The position numbers and the translations under genes were made by a program. From assembly GCA_024760545.1 (NCBI GenBank), contig CP060502.1:209452-273451 (forward strand): a stretch of 64,000 bases of DNA. Direction: 5' to 3'. This DNA comes from Nitrospira sp. GTDB lineage: Bacteria; Nitrospirota; Nitrospiria; Nitrospirales; Nitrospiraceae. The notes beneath the pieces were generated by a model. That model saw only the letters and a list, made by a program, of their open reading frames with translations. It ran no database searches and was not told where the DNA came from. This document shows positions 61,370 through 64,000 of the stretch, piece after piece (position 1 is the first letter of the stretch; each line of letters opens with the position of its first letter).

Positions 61370-63436
61370 ATGCAACAACTGGGTATGTTTGGCCAGACTC
61401 CTGCGCCTCGCCAGCCACAACCGCGTGTTCTTCCACAACTTCCCCCGGACGTCCTGACGACCATTGCAGACCCGCTTGCCCTCAACCCTGAACAACTGGC
61501 CGTTGTCCGTGCCCCGCTCGGCCCCCTCTTGGTCATCGCCGGAGCCGGGAGCGGAAAAACCAAAGTCCTGGTCCGTCGCACCGCTTGGCTCATCGCATCC
61601 GGCATCCACCCACATCAGATCCTCCTCATTACGTTTACACGGAAAGCGGCACAGCAAATGCTCAGCCGTGTCCAAGAGATTACACCCCTCCCTCGCTTCA
61701 AAGTCCATGGCGGGACATTCCACAGTCAGGCCGCGACCTGGCTGAAAAAGCACGGTTCCGCGATCGGCGTGAACCCACGCTTCACCATCCTCGATGACGC
61801 TGAGAGTGCCAGCCTGCTCCATCTGTTAGCCAGCAAACAACGGCTCACCGGCATCAAAGGATTCCCCTCCAAACGCACTCTCCAATCGATCTATGGGCAC
61901 GCCGCCAACAGCATGACCCCTATCGAGAAGACGATCGAACAACATTTTCCCCACTACGGCGCCTACACCACACCGATCGAAACCCTGCATCGCCTCTTTC
62001 GCGATACCAAATGGGCCCAACAGCGATTCGATTACGACGATCTCCTCCTCCTCGTTCATCGGATACTCACGGAACACCCCCACAATGCCGCCGGCCTGGC
62101 GCATCGCTACCGCGCCATTCTGGTCGACGAATACCAAGACACGACACGTCTCCAAGCTGAACTTGTCCGCCACTTGGGCGCCGCACACCAGAACATTCTC
62201 GTCGTGGGCGATGACGCACAGTCCATCTATGCGTTTAGGTCCGCAGACGTCCGCAACATGCAAGAATTTGCGTTCCACTTCCCCACCGTCACCGTCCACA
62301 CGCTCATCCGGAACTACCGCAGCTCCACCCCCATCGTGCATCTCGCCAACAAAGTGATCGAAGGTGCGCCTCATCTGCATCCCAAAACATTACTCGCCCA
62401 ACGCGAATCACAGCACAGGCCCCAACTCATTCAATGCCCCGATGAATCCACACAAAGCGCGTATGTCATTCAACAAATCCGAGTCATGCAGCAGCACGGA
62501 CTCGGATTACACCGGATCGCCATTCTCTTTCGGTCATCGGCCCATTCCTACGATCTCGAAACGGCCCTCTCCCGCCACCGTCTCCCCTTTATGAAATATG
62601 GGGGGCTCGTACTCACGGAGACCGCACACGTCAAAGACTTCATCGCCTATCTCACGGTTGCGTGCCGGCCCACCGATCGAACCTCCTGGCAGCGGCTCTT
62701 ACTGTTAATCGACCGTATTGGCCCGGCCACAGCCGAGCAACTCATCACCACCATCAAACAGGCCCCGCGCCCATTAGACGTCCTTCGACGCGATACGAGT
62801 GCTGCCCAACACGACCTACACCAATTGACACACGTCCTTACCCAACTGAATGACGAGGCGATTCCCCTCTCTCTTCGGCTCCAAGCCGTGCTCGATCATT
62901 ATGCGATACCCCTCAAACGCCACTACCCTGACGACATGCGCGAACGACAGGCCGAGCTCGCCTTCTTGGTCCGCGGGTATCAAGATCTCCCGAACCTGAA
63001 CGACGTCCTCGAAGCCATTCACAACTCCGGCCATTCCACCCGATCCGACGCGGTCCAACATCCCAGCGACACCTTGGTCCTCTCCACCATTCATTCCGCC
63101 AAAGGCCTCGAATGGGACGCGGTGTTGATCATCAACGTGGCAGACGGACAACTGCCACACAACCGCAGCTTCAAAGACCCCGCTGCCATCGAAGAAGAAC
63201 GTCGATTGCTCTATGTCGCCATTACCCGGCCACGCTACCGACTCTGGCTCTTGTATCCAACCCTGAGCGTAAGCGCCCCCGGTCTCCAATCGACTACCCG
63301 CGTATCCCGCTTTCTCCAATCCCTTGATGAGACCCTCTTCGACCACGTGCAACTCACCGCTGCGGTCCGACGCGGAGGCCCCCTCCTTCAGGGCGGGGAG
63401 GAGAGCCGGTCTCCCGAGGCCACACCCTGGCCGTAA
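61370..63436 (+). CDS. UvrD/Rep-family helicase with C-terminus replaced
   Basis: About 688 residues of superfamily 1A helicase. Motif I VIAGAGSGKTKVLVRR, motif Ia LLITFTRKAAQQML, motif II RAILVDEYQDTTRLQ, motif III ILVVGDDAQSIYAFRSA, motif IV region TLIRNYRSS, motif V LSTIHSAKGLEWDAVLI, motif VI RRLLYVAITRPRYRLWL. I use the ATG at 61370 (MQQLGMFGQTP). The last 20 residues (RRGGPLLQGGEESRSPEATP) come from the left end of the tnpB element at 63374, so the native end is lost or lies beyond the window. The helicase core is complete. Confidence 0.9.
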   Translation: MQQLGMFGQTPAPRQPQPRVLPQLPPDVLTTIADPLALNPEQLAVVRAPLGPLLVIAGAGSGKTKVLVRRTAWLIASGIHPHQILLITFTRKAAQQMLSRVQEITPLPRFKVHGGTFHSQAATWLKKHGSAIGVNPRFTILDDAESASLLHLLASKQRLTGIKGFPSKRTLQSIYGHAANSMTPIEKTIEQHFPHYGAYTTPIETLHRLFRDTKWAQQRFDYDDLLLLVHRILTEHPHNAAGLAHRYRAILVDEYQDTTRLQAELVRHLGAAHQNILVVGDDAQSIYAFRSADVRNMQEFAFHFPTVTVHTLIRNYRSSTPIVHLANKVIEGAPHLHPKTLLAQRESQHRPQLIQCPDESTQSAYVIQQIRVMQQHGLGLHRIAILFRSSAHSYDLETALSRHRLPFMKYGGLVLTETAHVKDFIAYLTVACRPTDRTSWQRLLLLIDRIGPATAEQLITTIKQAPRPLDVLRRDTSAAQHDLHQLTHVLTQLNDEAIPLSLRLQAVLDHYAIPLKRHYPDDMRERQAELAFLVRGYQDLPNLNDVLEAIHNSGHSTRSDAVQHPSDTLVLSTIHSAKGLEWDAVLIINVADGQLPHNRSFKDPAAIEEERRLLYVAITRPRYRLWLLYPTLSVSAPGLQSTTRVSRFLQSLDETLFDHVQLTAAVRRGGPLLQGGEESRSPEATPWP

Positions 63437-64000
63437 TAGATGATTATGATAAAACACCGCTGGACCTTTAGAGCCTATCCCACACCCACTCAAGCCCAAC
63501 ACTTGGCCCGGACGTTCGGCTGTGTGCGCTATGTCTACAATTGGGCCCTGCACCTCCGTTCCGAGGCCTTTCGTGTTCATCAACAGACGCTTGGCTACGC
63601 AGAGACCGACCGGCGGCTGACGCACCTCAAACGGCAGCCCGACACCGTGTGGCTGCAAGAGGTCAGTTGTGTCCCACTCCAACAGGCGCTCCGGGATCTG
63701 CAAACAGCCTTCGTGAATTTCTTCGACAAACGCGCCGCCTATCCACAGTTCAAGAAAAAGAGCCGCCGGCAGTCAGCCAACTACACCGCTCGTGGCTTCT
63801 CGTTTGATCCGACCAGCAAAATCCTGTCGTTGGCAAAGCTCGGGGTGCTCACGGTGAAATGGTCGCGCAACGTCATCCCCATGCCCTCCTCGGTCAGAGT
63901 GATCAAGACGACCACTGGCAAATACTTTGTCTCGCTGGTGGTCGACGTGGCCCCTGTCTCGTGGCCCAAGTCCGGCCAGGCGGTGGGCATTGATTTCGGT
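63374..64000 (+). mobile_element. IS200/IS605-type tnpB element 4, continues past the window
   Basis: Left end GGAGGCCCCCTCCTTCAGGG and GGGGAGGAGAGCCGG, identical to element 2 from the hairpin through the tnpB start. It interrupts the UvrD helicase gene. The right end is not visible. Confidence 0.75.
63440..64000 (+). CDS. tnpB: TnpB RNA-guided nuclease, copy 4, 3' end beyond the window
   Basis: The visible 187 residues begin MIMIKHRWTFRAYPTPTQAQ and reach AVGIDFG of RuvC-I. The first 260 bases and the last 90 are almost identical to copy 2; the middle (about 63708-63900) differs at many positions (FVNFFDKRAAYPQ against YTNFFEKRAAYPQ; LTVKWSRNVIPMPSSVRV against LKVRWTRDIIHIPSSVRI). This mosaic points to recombination between copies. 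Confidence 0.85.
   Translation, partial: MIMIKHRWTFRAYPTPTQAQHLARTFGCVRYVYNWALHLRSEAFRVHQQTLGYAETDRRLTHLKRQPDTVWLQEVSCVPLQQALRDLQTAFVNFFDKRAAYPQFKKKSRRQSANYTARGFSFDPTSKILSLAKLGVLTVKWSRNVIPMPSSVRVIKTTTGKYFVSLVVDVAPVSWPKSGQAVGIDFG

Overview
The window reads as an accessory region of a Gram-negative bacterium. It carries outer-membrane lipoproteins, a beta-barrel protein, a periplasmic disulfide system and a nearly complete F-type conjugation apparatus. No rRNA or tRNA gene was recognised. Gene style and moderate-to-high GC would fit an environmental lineage such as Nitrospirota, but that is a guess. The whole looks like a conjugative plasmid or integrative conjugative element joined to an accessory island.

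Layout. (1) 0-4.6 kb, all on the minus strand: a truncated thermonuclease, a small AP2-domain protein, a ComEA-like helix-hairpin-helix protein plus a decayed second copy, and an SOS-type cluster of SRAP protein, umuD and umuC. (2) 4.6-15.6 kb: a patchwork island. Two genes (a coiled-coil membrane protein and a GH19 lysozyme/chitinase-like protein) each sit between integron-type recombination sites, with no integrase visible. The island also holds a CHAT-domain protease, a signal-peptidase-like membrane protein that has lost both catalytic residues, a GlxA-type regulator divergent from a small monooxygenase, an NmrA/SnoaL-like pair, dispersed intergenic repeats, a 149-bp MITE and a 23-bp tandem repeat.

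(3) 15.7-24.8 kb, minus strand: a tightly packed operon with PilZ, two membrane proteins, an HD-domain protein, a NusG/RfaH-like factor, a lytic transglycosylase, a UPF0145 protein, traN, a coiled-coil lipoprotein, an unknown protein, a NusA-like protein made only of S1-KH-KH, and a small secreted protein. (4) 24.9-27.8 kb, plus strand: two related lipoproteins and a toxin-antitoxin-like pair. (5) 28.2-46.6 kb, minus strand: the tra operon in the order traA, traL, traE, traK, traB, dsbC, traV, traC, S26 peptidase, trbC-traW fusion, traU, traF, traH, traG, with several small membrane proteins. A perfect hairpin separates the pilin gene from the rest, and an IscB remnant lies between traE and traK. 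No coupling protein (TraD) and no canonical relaxase is visible.

(6) 47.8-64 kb, plus strand: a DNA-processing module with two palindromic operator/iteron-like sites and a perfect DnaA box, a Cas4/RecB-like nuclease, a Gp3-like protein, an XRE regulator on the minus strand, a sigma-region-2-like protein, a ParB-like protein and a UvrD helicase. It is riddled with IS200/IS605-type elements that lack tnpA: three complete tnpB genes, a fourth that runs off the end, and one iscB with a candidate omega RNA. Several of these altered the ends of neighbouring genes.

How it works together: genes of regions 3 and 5 build the envelope-spanning channel and pilus. DsbC and TraF fold the cysteine-rich TraN, TraU, TraH and TraV. 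The element-encoded NusG-like and NusA-like proteins probably help RNA polymerase read these very long operons. Region 6 probably handles replication, recombination and partition of the element.
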